Shown: positions 37,364 to 46,788, numbered from the stretch's first letter. The stretch: DNA of 64,000 bases from Kutzneria chonburiensis (GCF_028622115.1 NZ_CP097263.1:9373501-9437500), one strand, 5' to 3'. Made by a program: numbers and translations. The notes: generated from the sequence alone by a model not told the origin.

Positions 37364-39355
37364 GTGTCCGGTGACGTGGTGTCGAACCAGGCTTCGGGCA
37401 ATATCTCCGGCACGGTCGTGCAGGCCGGTTACATCGAGCGGCTGACCATTCAGGTCGACAGCGGCCGGTACCGCGTCGGCAACGAGACCCCGGCCGCGCC
37501 GAGCTGCTTCGTCAACCGCGACGCGGTGCGGCGGAAGATCGACGAGCGCATTGAGCTGGCGCGTGCCGCGGACAAGCCGGCCCTGATGTTTCTGTACGGT
37601 CCCGGCGGCGTGGGCAAGACCGGCGCGGCGGCCTACTGGGTCGAGCAGCACACGGCGGAGTTCCCGGACGGCGTCGTCTATGTGAAGCTGGCCGACCCCG
37701 AGCGCCAGGTGCTCGAGTCAGCCGGCGAGGCGCTGGGCGCGGCACTGCGCAAGCTCGGCGTGTCCGAGGCCGACCTCCTGGCGACGACCGAGGACCGGGC
37801 GGCCCAGCTGCGCGCGCTCTGCCGTGACAAGAAGGTGCTGTTGCTGCTGGACGATGCGGCCAATGCCGCCCAGCTGGCGTACTTTCGGCCGACCGGTCGG
37901 GGCTGTGTGCTGCTGGGCGCTGGCCGATGGCGGCCGAGCGGGCTGTCGCCGGACTTCTTCGGCATCGAGGTTCCCCGACTCGACATCGAATTCGCGCATC
38001 GGCTGGTCGGGGAACTGCTGGCCGAGCACGGCCGGTCCGTCACGGCCGAGGAGTCGGCAGTGATCGTCCAGGCGGCCAAGGGCTTTCCGATCGCCATCGA
38101 GCTGATCGTCAGCCGGCTGATCGGCGCCTCGGACCGGCAACGCGCCCGTCTCCTGCGCGGCATTGCCGACCGTGGCTGGGACGCGCTGGCCAAGAACGAC
38201 AAGCTGCTGCTGACCGCCCACCTCGACATGGCCTACGACCAGTTGGACGCCGACGCGGCCGCGGCCTACCGCGTGCTGGCCGCCCATCCGGGTCGGTCGT
38301 TCGAGACCGAGCTCGCGGAGCACATGGTGGGCGGCGATCCCGAGGACGTGGCCGACGCGCTGGAACTGTTGTGCGACGCCCATTTGCTCACGGTCGACGA
38401 CAACGGGCGGTTTCACTTCCACGATCTGGCCCATGCTCACGCGCGGTCCAAGGCCGGGCCGATCCCGTCGGAGCTGGCCTGGCGGATCGTCGACTGGTAC
38501 CTCAGGTACACGGTCACTTTCGACCGCGTGCTGTCGGACCGGCCGCGGAGTGGGCCGCTGTACCAGGTGGAGTCGAACGTCGAGGTGACGCGGACGGCGG
38601 CGCTGGCATGGCTGGAACGGGAGCGGGTGAACCTGGCCGGCGCGGTGAAACTGGCCGAGGCGGCGGGGCAGGCCGACCTGGCGTGGCAGCTGTGCGAGGC
38701 GCTGTGGGGGCTCTATCACCTCCACGGTCATTACGAGGACTGGATCGACACTCATCAGGTGGGGCTGGTGGCCGCGCGGCGGTGTGGGAACGTCGAGGCG
38801 GAGATGCGGATGGAGTCGCAGCTCGGGTCGGCGCACCTGGGGCTGGGCGAGCTGGACAAGGCGTTGGAGTGCTTCAGGAACTCGCACGGGCTGGCGGTGG
38901 CCATCGGGCACCGGCAGGGGCAGGAAAGTTCGCTGGAGTGGCAGGGCAAGATCGAACTCCGGCGGGTCCTCGCGCAGGAGGACGTCGAGCTTCGGCGGGG
39001 CCACGCTCGGGAAGCGTTGCGCTGCTTCGACCTTGCCTGGGCGGTCGCGGACGACCCGCGGGAGTTCGCGTTGCTGAGGTTGCAGCGTTGCCGGGCGCTG
39101 CTGGTGCTGGTGGAGTTCGCGGCGGCGCGGGACGAGATCGTGCCGGCGGGGGAGTACTTCGAGCCGACCGCGGAGACGGACAACAAGGCCAAGTGCGGGC
39201 TGGAGTCGGGCCGGGCGCTGGCCGGGCTGGGCGAGATCGACGCGGCCCGTACGGCGTTCGCCACGGCGGAGCGGTTGTTCGCCGAGGACGGGTCCGAGTC
39301 GCAGCGGAGGATCGCCGAAGGACTGCGGCTTCAGCTGGACAACGTGCAGGAGTAG
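37364..39355 (+). CDS. STAND NTPase (NB-ARC) with C-terminal TPR-like repeats
   Basis: A 663-residue signalling ATPase. The N-terminus carries NISGTVVQAG, a short motif typical of actinobacterial NB-ARC proteins (from memory). Walker A is FLYGPGGVGKTGAAA (near residue 83); Walker B is KVLLLLDDAANAAQL. The middle has GFPIAIELIV (GxP motif of AP-ATPases) and FHFHDLAHAHAR. From about residue 420 the protein is made of helix pairs of TPR type (QADLAWQLCEALWGLYHLH; GSAHLGLGELDKALECFRNS). No DNA-binding domain is present, so it is not a SARP regulator. The function, sensing or regulation, is unknown. Its end overlaps the convergent gene by 25 bp. Confidence 0.88.
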   Translation: MSGDVVSNQASGNISGTVVQAGYIERLTIQVDSGRYRVGNETPAAPSCFVNRDAVRRKIDERIELARAADKPALMFLYGPGGVGKTGAAAYWVEQHTAEFPDGVVYVKLADPERQVLESAGEALGAALRKLGVSEADLLATTEDRAAQLRALCRDKKVLLLLDDAANAAQLAYFRPTGRGCVLLGAGRWRPSGLSPDFFGIEVPRLDIEFAHRLVGELLAEHGRSVTAEESAVIVQAAKGFPIAIELIVSRLIGASDRQRARLLRGIADRGWDALAKNDKLLLTAHLDMAYDQLDADAAAAYRVLAAHPGRSFETELAEHMVGGDPEDVADALELLCDAHLLTVDDNGRFHFHDLAHAHARSKAGPIPSELAWRIVDWYLRYTVTFDRVLSDRPRSGPLYQVESNVEVTRTAALAWLERERVNLAGAVKLAEAAGQADLAWQLCEALWGLYHLHGHYEDWIDTHQVGLVAARRCGNVEAEMRMESQLGSAHLGLGELDKALECFRNSHGLAVAIGHRQGQESSLEWQGKIELRRVLAQEDVELRRGHAREALRCFDLAWAVADDPREFALLRLQRCRALLVLVEFAAARDEIVPAGEYFEPTAETDNKAKCGLESGRALAGLGEIDAARTAFATAERLFAEDGSESQRRIAEGLRLQLDNVQE

Positions 39356-40953
39356 GGGCGGCCGTCGGCGATGATCCGGAGTTCGGCCGGGTGGTCGTCG
39401 AGCACGGTGAACAACGCGGAGGCGGCGATCAGCGGATCGCAACCGTGGAGGCGAATTGGCCGTTCGCGGCCGCGAAACGTTGCGGTGCCGGTGGTTGTGT
39501 CGACGAGAAGTCGGCAACCGGGGGCCTGGGCGAACAAAGCTGGACCGGCGTGGTCGGTGAACAGGATGTCGGCGTTGGTGCGGTATTCGCGGATCGGGTG
39601 ATCGGCGTGCACGACCAGATGCGACGGGCCGGCGGGGATCGGGCGGACGTCGGTGCGACGCCGGGTCAAGTGGACTATTGAGTCCAGAATTTCTGCTGTG
39701 ACGGTGAAGGCTTGCACGCCGGTGCCGGGATGTAGGCCGGTGGCCGACAGCGGTGGCTCGACAATGCCACTGTCCGGTTCGGACAGTTCTAGACGTTGGT
39801 AGAAAAGGGATCGGAGCAGGCTTGCGGCCTCGCCGGGTCGTGAGCTGACGAGGCCGCGGACACCGGGCCAGTGCGTGTTCGCGCGGGCGAGTTGCGGCAG
39901 CAACGGGGCGTCCCGATCGAGTCGGCCGGCAAGTGTGCCCATTGTGGACACTGCGGTGCCGGCGACGATCTCGTGTTCGTCGAATGCTGCCAGGACAACG
40001 GGTTTGTCGAGTGCGGCGGCGTAACATGTGACCGCGCCGTGGTCGCCGACGACTATGTCGGCGGCGATCAGTGCGGCCCGCCAGCCCTCCAGGGGCGGGA
40101 TGAGGATCAAGCCGGCGCGGACGCAGTCGGCCAACCAGGAGTTGACCTGATGTGGACTGTGGCCGTGCCAGACGTGCGGGTGCAGCACGGCGGCCACGCG
40201 GTGGTACGGCGGCAGTTCGGTCAGGAGCTGACGTAGAAACGTCGGCCAGGAGCCGAAAGCGGAACCCTTGCGCCAGGTCGAGCTGGCGACGATCAGGGTG
40301 GTGTCGTCGTCACAACCCAGTGCCGCGCGGTAGATCGGACGTCGGCCGGTGCTGGCGAGGATGCGGTCGAAACACGGATCGCCGGCCACAGCGGCGGCTG
40401 GTAGCGCCTCGGGGACGGCGGCGGCCAGGCGGGCGACCTGCTCCTCGTGGGAGAAGACGAGCGTGTCGGCGACGAGTTTGCCGTTGTGCAGCAACCAGTC
40501 CGGCGAAAGCCCATATTCTGGGCTCTGGGCTCTGGGCTCTGGGCTCTGGGCTCTGGGCTCTGGGCTCTGGGCTCTGGGCTCTGGGCTCTGGGCCGCCTTC
40601 TTGCTGTAACCCACCCCGTGCGAGACGATCACCACCGGCGCGCGCAACTCGTGCAGATCGCCGCGGTGGTTGGCCGTGATCGCCAGGTCGAAGTCCCGGG
40701 ACACCGCCTCGTCCCACGAGATCGCCACCACGTCCAGTGCCGCGAACACCTCGGCCACCCCGTCGGTGACGGTCGAGTTCGGCGGCGTGGTGAACACCAA
40801 CTGGACGCGAAAGTCCATTTCGAACAACGGCACGATGTCCAGCAGCCGGTTGGCCGAGGCAACCGTGTTCACGACGAACAGCACGCTGCGTGAGTACCCG
40901 ACGGTCGACAACCGGCCGATCGACAACCTGCTGGGGGGCTGGTGGTGCACCAC
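39331..40953 (-). CDS. Putative GT-B-type transferase with an internal 7-bp microsatellite
   Basis: A protein of up to 540 residues. The first half has VLFVVNTVASANRLLDIVPL and APVVIVSHGVGYSKK; the second half has HPHVWHGHSP, AADIVVGDHGAVTCYAAALD and KPVVLAAFDEHEIVAG. These resemble CDP-glycerol glycerophosphotransferase and other GT-B enzymes; I infer a transferase but no substrate. After residue 115 lies a run of AQSPEPR repeats encoded by eleven 7-bp units, breaking the fold in a presumed surface loop. The GTG at 40953 lies inside a 24-bp palindrome, so a downstream start near the VLFVVN strand is also possible. Confidence 0.65.
   Translation of the reverse strand: MVHHQPPSRLSIGRLSTVGYSRSVLFVVNTVASANRLLDIVPLFEMDFRVQLVFTTPPNSTVTDGVAEVFAALDVVAISWDEAVSRDFDLAITANHRGDLHELRAPVVIVSHGVGYSKKAAQSPEPRAQSPEPRAQSPEPRAQSPEYGLSPDWLLHNGKLVADTLVFSHEEQVARLAAAVPEALPAAAVAGDPCFDRILASTGRRPIYRAALGCDDDTTLIVASSTWRKGSAFGSWPTFLRQLLTELPPYHRVAAVLHPHVWHGHSPHQVNSWLADCVRAGLILIPPLEGWRAALIAADIVVGDHGAVTCYAAALDKPVVLAAFDEHEIVAGTAVSTMGTLAGRLDRDAPLLPQLARANTHWPGVRGLVSSRPGEAASLLRSLFYQRLELSEPDSGIVEPPLSATGLHPGTGVQAFTVTAEILDSIVHLTRRRTDVRPIPAGPSHLVVHADHPIREYRTNADILFTDHAGPALFAQAPGCRLLVDTTTGTATFRGRERPIRLHGCDPLIAASALFTVLDDHPAELRIIADGRPYSCTLSS
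40517..40593. repeat. Heptanucleotide microsatellite, 11 perfect copies of TCTGGGC
   Basis: Eleven identical 7-bp units in a row, inside the coding frame of the transferase-like gene. Because 7 is not a multiple of 3, one unit gained or lost changes the frame; three units restore it. The encoded minus-strand peptide is AQSPEPR repeated. Confidence 0.95.
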
Positions 40954-40959
40954 CAGCCC
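40936..40959. promoter_or_regulatory. Perfect 24-bp palindrome at the gene start
   Basis: GGGCTGGTGGTG followed directly by its reverse complement CACCACCAGCCC. It covers the annotated GTG start of the transferase-like gene and lies 22 bp from the stop of the PQQ-type gene. It can be an operator, or a terminator hairpin of the upstream gene. Confidence 0.6.
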
Positions 40960-40980
40960 ACCCTAAACCGGCCTGCCCGC

Positions 40981-42531
40981 CTACAGTCCGAACGCGAGCA
41001 GCACGTGGCCGCGATCACTCGGGTACGGCGCCATCCAGTACCCGGTCTGCACGTACACCATGCCGTCGGCGACGACCGCGCCGCCGCCACCGGAGATCGC
41101 GCCGCCCCGACCGGGCAGACCATTCACGCCGTCGAAATCCCGGATCGTGTCGTACGTCCACACCACCTTGCCGGTCGCGCTGTCGAACACCCGCATCTTG
41201 CCGTCGGCGCTGCCCTCGTACACCAGCCCGGGCGACGTCGTCACGGCCGGAATGAGCGACGGCGTGCACAGATCCGGGTACTGCGCCGCTCCGCCGGTGG
41301 TGCAGCCGTCCGCCGGGTTCGGGGTGTGCCAGAGCTCCGCCCCGGTGGTGGGATCGAGGGCGTAGAGCGTGCCGGGCTCGTTCATCATCGTGGCTATGTA
41401 GAGGCGTTGGCCGTCGAAGCTGGTGCCCCACTGGATGCCGGACAGCCCGCCGTTGGGCATCGGCGTGGACAGCAGCCGCCGCCACACGACCTGGCCGGTG
41501 TGCGCGTCGAACACGTGGTAGATCCCGGCCTTCTGGCCGATGCCGACCAGGTCCCGACCGTTGACGGTGAACAGATTCGGTGTGGCGCCCAGATCCCAGT
41601 CCAGCTGGGTGTTCTTCGGCACCGGGCAGTAGCCGTCGGTCGACTTCGGGTCGTTGCACAGCGACCGCCAGGTGTCGTCCGGCGTCACCTGCTGCTTCCA
41701 GCGCACCTTGCCGCTGGCCGTGTTCAACGCCAGCAACGTGTCGAAATCGCCGCCGTGCCCGGTGTAGTTCTGGCCGGTGCCCACGTACAGCGTGTGCGTG
41801 CGCTGATCAATCACCGGCGAGCTCCACACGCCCGCGCCGGATGGCTCGAAACGCGCCGCGCCGCTGGGCCACGTGCCGACCTGCTGTGGCGGCGGAACCG
41901 TGTAGTAGCGCCAGGAGAGCTTGCCGGTGGCGGCGTCGATCGAGTCGACGTGGCCGCGGAACGTGCAACACGCCGTGTTCTGGTCGGCCGTGTTCTGCCC
42001 ACTGGACGTGCCGACGAAAATGTGGCCCTCGAAGAAGATCGGCGAACTCGTCACCACCGACAGCGGTGTTGTGTCCGTCCGGAACTGCCACAGCAGACGC
42101 CCGGTGCGCTGGTCCAGCGCGCGAACCGTGCCCTGCGTGTCGCCGAAGTACACGCGCCCCGCCGCCACCGCCGCGCCGTCCTGCACCATGTCGTTCGGCG
42201 GCAACGCGAACGTCCATCGCTTCGCGCCGGACTTCGCGTCCACCGAATAGAAGTAGCTGTCCGAACCGCCGAAGAACACTGCGCCGTCGGCCACCGCCGG
42301 CTGGCTGTGTGGGCCGGGCGCGCCCGGCGTCGGATAGCTGAACGCCCACTTCAGTTTCAGGTTCCCGACCGTCTCGGTCGTGATGCGGTGCTCGCTGCCG
42401 TTGAAGCGCGAACCGCGCAGGTCCTTCGTCCAGGTCGGCCAATCCCCGGACGCACTGGCCGAACCGGTGCCCGCGGTCAGCGTCGCCGCGCACAGCACGG
42501 CCAAGCCGGCCGCCACAAACCGTCGTGACAT
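40981..42531 (-). CDS. Secreted PQQ-type beta-propeller protein
   Basis: A 516-residue exported protein with a signal peptide (RRFVAAGLAVLCAATLTAG...ASA). The mature part is an eight-bladed-type propeller with repeated tryptophan-docking motifs: AKSGAKRWTFALP-like strands at DAKSGAKRWTF, DQRTGRLLWQF, DAATGKLSWRY, NTASGKVRWK, DAHTGQVVWRR, DPTTGAELWHT and DSATGKVVWTY. It resembles quinoprotein dehydrogenases (polyvinyl-alcohol dehydrogenase group). CC in NTACCTFRGH could be the vicinal disulfide of such enzymes. No cytochrome domain is seen. The start at 42531 has GGGAG 5 nt upstream. Confidence 0.83.
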   Translation of the reverse strand: MSRRFVAAGLAVLCAATLTAGTGSASASGDWPTWTKDLRGSRFNGSEHRITTETVGNLKLKWAFSYPTPGAPGPHSQPAVADGAVFFGGSDSYFYSVDAKSGAKRWTFALPPNDMVQDGAAVAAGRVYFGDTQGTVRALDQRTGRLLWQFRTDTTPLSVVTSSPIFFEGHIFVGTSSGQNTADQNTACCTFRGHVDSIDAATGKLSWRYYTVPPPQQVGTWPSGAARFEPSGAGVWSSPVIDQRTHTLYVGTGQNYTGHGGDFDTLLALNTASGKVRWKQQVTPDDTWRSLCNDPKSTDGYCPVPKNTQLDWDLGATPNLFTVNGRDLVGIGQKAGIYHVFDAHTGQVVWRRLLSTPMPNGGLSGIQWGTSFDGQRLYIATMMNEPGTLYALDPTTGAELWHTPNPADGCTTGGAAQYPDLCTPSLIPAVTTSPGLVYEGSADGKMRVFDSATGKVVWTYDTIRDFDGVNGLPGRGGAISGGGGAVVADGMVYVQTGYWMAPYPSDRGHVLLAFGL

Positions 42532-42679
42532 GCAACTCCCTCCCCAGGTCAGCTGTCGGTGTCCATCCCAGCGCGCTGCGTCACCGGCCACCAGCCGACA
42601 AAGTCCGCGACCGCGGCTACCTAAGTAGTCGTCCGGCCTGACTTTCGTAGGTCGCCGAATTCGCCGGCCGTCAGGAGGG

Positions 42680-42685
42680 TAGAAT
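42680..42685 (+). promoter_or_regulatory. Candidate -10 element of trpS
   Basis: TAGAAT about 38 nt before the trpS ATG (42723) is a good match to the actinobacterial -10 hexamer. A G-rich site AGGGA lies near 42714. Confidence 0.5.
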
Positions 42686-42722
42686 TCACGCGTAAATGTG
42701 CCGTTGAATAGAGGGACTTCAG

Positions 42723-43733
42723 ATGACGGACGCCGCAGCGCAGGCGAAGCCAAGGGTGCTGTCCGGTATTACCGCGACCGGCAACCTGACGATCGGCAAC
42801 TACATCGGTGCGCTCAGCGTCTGGGCCGAGGAGCAGGACTCCTACGACAACTTCTTCTTCATCGCCGACCTGCACGCCCTCACCATTCCCGAGGCGATCA
42901 AGGCCGACGACCTGCGCCGCCGCATCCGCGAGATCGTCGCCCTCTACCTGGCCTGCGGCCTCGACCCGGCCAAGTCCGTGCTGTTCCTGCAGTCCAGGGT
43001 GCCGGCGCACGCCACACTCGGCTGGATCTTCGACTGCGTCACCCCGGTCAGCTGGCTCGAGCGCATGACCCAGTACAAGTCCAAGTCGCAGGGCGCGAAC
43101 CCCAGCGCCGGCCTGTTCACCTATCCGGCGCTCATGGCCGCGGACATTCTTCTCTATCAGGCGCAATTCGTTCCCGTCGGTGACGACCAGCGCCAGCACG
43201 TCGAACTCACCCGGGACATCGCCAACCGGTTCAATTCGATGTTCGGCCAGTGCTTCCGCGTGCCGGACGCGCTCATCCGCAAGAGCGGCGCCCGCATCAT
43301 GGGCCTCGACGACCCCACCGCCAAGATGAGCAAGAGCAAGGCCGAGACCACCGAGGGCCACGCCATCGGCCTGCTCGACGACCCCAAGAAGATCCGCAAG
43401 GCCATCATGCGGGCCGTCACCGACGCCGGCAGCGCCGTCGACCGCGAGAACCTCTCGCCCGGCGTCGACAACTTGCTGGTGCTGCACGAAGCCCTGTCCG
43501 GGGCCACCCGCGAAGCCACCCTCGACCGCTTCGACGGCAACGGCTACGGCACCCTCAAGAAGGACCTCGCCGAACTCGTCCTCGACAAGATCACGCCCAT
43601 CCAGTCGCGGTTCGCCGAGATCCACAGCGAAACCGGCTACCTCGACCAGGTACTCGCCGACGGCGCCGAGAAAGCCGCCGCCGTCGCCGACGCCACCCTC
43701 AACCGGGCCATGGCACTCGTCGGCCTGCGCTGA
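42723..43733 (+). CDS. trpS: Tryptophanyl-tRNA synthetase
   Basis: A 336-residue class I synthetase. GITATGNLTIGNYIGAL is the HIGH-type nucleotide site and TAKMSKSKAET the KMSKS loop. PVGDDQRQHVELTRDIANRF is the dimer/tryptophan-binding region. It is the standard bacterial length. The direct downstream hairpin ends the transcript. Confidence 0.96.
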   Translation: MTDAAAQAKPRVLSGITATGNLTIGNYIGALSVWAEEQDSYDNFFFIADLHALTIPEAIKADDLRRRIREIVALYLACGLDPAKSVLFLQSRVPAHATLGWIFDCVTPVSWLERMTQYKSKSQGANPSAGLFTYPALMAADILLYQAQFVPVGDDQRQHVELTRDIANRFNSMFGQCFRVPDALIRKSGARIMGLDDPTAKMSKSKAETTEGHAIGLLDDPKKIRKAIMRAVTDAGSAVDRENLSPGVDNLLVLHEALSGATREATLDRFDGNGYGTLKKDLAELVLDKITPIQSRFAEIHSETGYLDQVLADGAEKAAAVADATLNRAMALVGLR

Positions 43734-43739
43734 CCACCG

Positions 43740-43769
43740 GCCGGCGGCGCGATCCCTTGCGCCGCCGGC
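43740..43769 (+). terminator. Hairpin terminator after trpS
   Basis: An 11-bp GC stem (43740-43750 with 43759-43769), 8-nt loop, followed by TTT. Confidence 0.75.
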
Positions 43770-43799
43770 ATTTCCTCAGACGGAAACGAGGCCCCCGGC

Positions 43800-44507
43800 T
43801 TGAGCACAGCGCACGACCTCACCCACGGCCGGCGCGCGGCCAGCGCCACCCGCCGCGGCGTCCGTGACCACAACATGGACGCCGCCGCCCTCTTCCAGGC
43901 ATCCACCGGCGTCGCCGTCGCCGCCATCGTCGACGGCATCGGCAACGACCCCGACGGCGCCGAAACCATGCGGCTGTTAGCCGAAAGCGCCGTACGCATC
44001 GGCGCCACCAAAGGCGCACTCGCCGGCGTGCTCGCCGCCGCCGCACTCCTCGAAGACCCCGGCACCCGACGCCACATCCCCGACGGCGTCATCGTGCTCG
44101 CCCTCGCCGTGCCCGGACACCCCACCCACCTCGCCTGGGTCGGCGACTCCCACGCCTACAGCTGGGACGGCAGCCACCTCCACCGGCGCACCGACCCCCA
44201 CACCATGGGCGCCTACCTCCGCGGCAACGGCGTCGCCGACCTCGCACCCCTGCACGACAGCTGGGTCCGCGTCACCCTCTCCAGCGCCACCGTCACCAAC
44301 GTCGCCGTCTCCTCCGCGCCCACCGACGAACTCCTCATCCTCGTCAGCGACGGACTCGACAACGTCCCCCACGACGAACTCGAAGCACTCGTCCGGGAAC
44401 ACCACGACAACCCCGAGACACTCGCCGACGCCATCATCGCCGCCGCCCGCGAAACCGAAGACGGCTACCGCGACGACGCCACCGCCATCGTCCTCACCAC
44501 CCGATAA
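43800..44507 (+). CDS. PP2C-type protein phosphatase
   Basis: A 235-residue protein with the PP2C metal motifs: IVDGIGND (DG), LAWVGDSHAYSW (GDS), LILVSDGLDN (SDG) and YRDDATAIVL (DD). It has no membrane helix. It would dephosphorylate Ser/Thr proteins made by Hanks kinases; target unknown. The TTG start gives MSTAHDLTH; a GAGG lies about 8 nt upstream. Confidence 0.82.
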   Translation: MSTAHDLTHGRRAASATRRGVRDHNMDAAALFQASTGVAVAAIVDGIGNDPDGAETMRLLAESAVRIGATKGALAGVLAAAALLEDPGTRRHIPDGVIVLALAVPGHPTHLAWVGDSHAYSWDGSHLHRRTDPHTMGAYLRGNGVADLAPLHDSWVRVTLSSATVTNVAVSSAPTDELLILVSDGLDNVPHDELEALVREHHDNPETLADAIIAAARETEDGYRDDATAIVLTTR

Positions 44508-44553
44508 CTGTGGCGCTCGACACATCCACGGCGGCGATGCGGGGCAAAAGAAG

Positions 44554-44624
44554 AGCGGGTGACGGGAATCGAACCCGCATGGCCAGCTTGGAAGGCTGGA
44601 GCTCTGCCATTGAGCTACACCCGC
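44554..44624 (-). tRNA. tRNA-Gly (TCC)
   Basis: Read on the minus strand: acceptor GCGGGTG with CACCCGC, D arm GCTC...GAGC, anticodon stem CCAGC/GCTGG with loop CTTCCAA (anticodon TCC), and T arm with TTCGATT. CCA is not encoded. Confidence 0.95.
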
Positions 44625-44709
44625 ACGCACCCACAACCCACCGGGTGCATGCGGGAGCTTAGCGGGTCGCGCTACTCTCATGCACGCGCCATCGCCAAGA
44701 CGGCGCGAA

Positions 44710-44783
44710 CGGGGTGTGGCGCAGTTTGGTAGCGCACTCGCTTTGGGAGCGAGGGGCCGTGGGTTCAAATCCCGCCACCCCGA
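44710..44783 (+). tRNA. tRNA-Pro (TGG)
   Basis: Acceptor CGGGGTG/CACCCCG, D arm GCGC...GCGC, anticodon stem CTCGC/GCGAG with loop TTTGGGA (anticodon TGG), and T loop TTCAAAT. CCA is not encoded. It is on the opposite strand to tRNA-Gly. Confidence 0.95.
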
Positions 44784-45270
44784 CGATTGGGTGAACTGTG
44801 CTCAGGGGCGCGCCTTCGGCGCGTCCCTTCGCCGTTATCGTCGGGGGTGTTTTCTGGGGCTCCCGCCCCAGACCCCGAGCCAAGGGGCTCCGCCCCCTGG
44901 ACCCCCGGGTGTGGCCTGCGGCCTACACCCTGCTGTCCGGTGGTGTTTCTGGGGTGCCGGCCCGCCATCTCTCTTGGCCCTGTGTGGCGGTGTCGCCCTC
45001 TTCCCCTGCGCTGCCTTCCCCTCCTCCCCATCTGCCTGCTCTCCTGGCTTCCTTCTCTGTCGCGTCGCCTGGCTTCGTGGCTCTCGTCTCTCCTGCGGTC
45101 GCCTCGGCCTCGGCTTCCCTTCTCCGCGGGCGGTGGCTTTGGGCGGTGGGGTGTGCTGGGGGGCGGCAGGGGTGGCTGTTGCTGGTCGACCTAGACTTGG
45201 GGCATCCAATCCCGGGGCGCTGTGCGGTCGGGAGCACTGTGCACGCATTTGTTCGTACGAGGAGACCACG
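44784..45270. other. Non-coding, pyrimidine-rich region between tRNA-Pro and tig
   Basis: About 490 bp with no convincing gene. 44850-44930 holds GGGGCTCCCGCCCC and GGGGCTCCGCCCCC inverted repeats, a motif often seen after actinobacterial tRNAs (from memory). 44985-45120 is a long C/T-rich tract on the plus strand. TAGACT at 45192-45197 is a candidate -10 for tig, giving a leader of about 65 nt. Confidence 0.6.
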
Positions 45271-46641
45271 TTGAAGAGCACCGTCGAGCAGCTGAGCCCG
45301 ACCAGGGTCCGGATCAACGTCGAGGTGCCGTTCGACGAGCTGAAGCCGAACTTCGACCGGGCCTACCGCAAGCTCGCCGGCCAGGTCCGCATTCCGGGCT
45401 TCCGCCAGGGCAAGGTGCCGCCGCGCGTGCTGGAGTCGCGCATCGGGCGCGCGCCGGTGCTGGACGAGGTGGTCAACGAGGCGATCCCGGCCAAGTACAT
45501 GGAGGCCGTGAACGCGGGCGAGGTGCGGGCGCTGGGCCGCCCGGACATCGAGGTGACCAAGATCGAGGACGGCGACCACCTGGCGTTCACCGCCGAGGTG
45601 GACATCCGCCCCGACATCACCGTGCCGGCGTTCGGCGAGCTGGCCGTGAGCGTCGACGACATCGAGATCAGCGACGAGGACGTGGACAAGCAGCTCGACG
45701 AGCTGCGCGCCCGCTTCGGCACGCTGACCGGCGTCGACCGCCCGGCCGAGAACGGCGACTTCGTCACCATCGACCTGTCGGCCACCGTCGACGGCACCGA
45801 GGTCGAAGAGGCCCGCACCACCGGCCTGTCCTACGAGATCGGCTCCGGCCAGCTCGTCGAGGGCATCGACGACGCCCTCATCGGCGCGGCCGCCGGCGAG
45901 AGCAAGACCTTCACCACCCAGCTGGTCGCCGGCGAGTTCGAAGGCCGCGACGCCGAGGTCGAGGTCAAGGTCGACAACATCAAGAAGCGCGAGCTGCCCG
46001 AGGCCGACGACGAGTTCGCCCAGCTGGCCAGCGAGTTCGACACGCTCGACGAGCTGAAGGCCGACCTGCGCGAGCGCCTCGGCCGCGTCAACAAGATGCA
46101 GCAGGGCGTGCAGGCCCGCGACAAGGTGCTCGAGGCCCTCCTCGAGGTCACCGAGGTGCCGCTGCCGGAGGCCGTGGTGGCCGCCGAGGTGGAGACCCGC
46201 AAGCACGACGCGGTGCACGCCTTCGACCACGACGACGACCGCTTCAACGAGTGGCTCACCGAGCAGGGGCAGACCGCGGAGGAGTTCGACGCGGAGCTGC
46301 GCACCGCCGCCGAGCAGGCCGTGAAGACCCAGCTCGTGCTGGACGCGGTGGCCGACGCCGAGCAGGTCCAGGTCAACGACGCCGAGCTGTCCGAGCGCAT
46401 CGTCTACCAGGCCCAGCGCTTCGGCATCAGCCCCGACGAGTACGTCCAGCGGGCCCAGCAGGCCGGCCAGCTCGGCGCCATCTTCGCCGACGTCCGCCGG
46501 GGCAAGGCGCTGGCCTCGGTGGTCCGCCAGGCCACCGTGACCGACGCCTCCGGCAACACCGTCGACCTGGAAGAACTGTTCGGCGCCCCGGCGGCCCCCG
46601 CCGTCGAGGAGACCGCCGACGAGGCAGCCGAGCAGGAGTGA
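45271..46641 (+). CDS. tig: Trigger factor (ribosome-bound chaperone, PPIase)
   Basis: A 456-residue protein with the ribosome-binding domain ([21 protein letters not shown] carries the G-F-R-x-G-K-x-P signature), the FKBP-type PPIase domain ([32 protein letters not shown]) and the long helical arm domain. The acidic tail ([12 protein letters not shown]) is usual. TTG 45271 is chosen because GAGGAG lies 6 nt upstream and the protein begins KSTVEQLSP; the frame is open through the tRNA, which cannot be coding. Confidence 0.95.
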   Translation: MKSTVEQLSPTRVRINVEVPFDELKPNFDRAYRKLAGQVRIPGFRQGKVPPRVLESRIGRAPVLDEVVNEAIPAKYMEAVNAGEVRALGRPDIEVTKIEDGDHLAFTAEVDIRPDITVPAFGELAVSVDDIEISDEDVDKQLDELRARFGTLTGVDRPAENGDFVTIDLSATVDGTEVEEARTTGLSYEIGSGQLVEGIDDALIGAAAGESKTFTTQLVAGEFEGRDAEVEVKVDNIKKRELPEADDEFAQLASEFDTLDELKADLRERLGRVNKMQQGVQARDKVLEALLEVTEVPLPEAVVAAEVETRKHDAVHAFDHDDDRFNEWLTEQGQTAEEFDAELRTAAEQAVKTQLVLDAVADAEQVQVNDAELSERIVYQAQRFGISPDEYVQRAQQAGQLGAIFADVRRGKALASVVRQATVTDASGNTVDLEELFGAPAAPAVEETADEAAEQE

Positions 46642-46650
46642 CGCCCTGAG

Positions 46651-46692
46651 CGAACGCGGGCGGCGTCGGGACGTCGGCGCCGCCCGCGTTCG
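46651..46692 (+). terminator. Hairpin after tig
   Basis: A 15-bp stem (46651-46665 with 46678-46692) with a 12-nt loop. It separates tig from clpP, which therefore needs its own promoter or reads through. Confidence 0.75.
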
Positions 46693-46788
46693 TTAAAGTC
46701 GAAAGCAAGCCAGCCGCGGGCCGCCCGCCGGGACACCGGGTCCGACCCGCCAGCTCGACCAAGCGACAAGCGACGCCAGGAGTCATCA

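Noticed and set aside
44680-45270. N-terminal extension of the tig frame
   Set aside because: It would translate through tRNA-Pro; the TTG at 45271 has a proper ribosome site.
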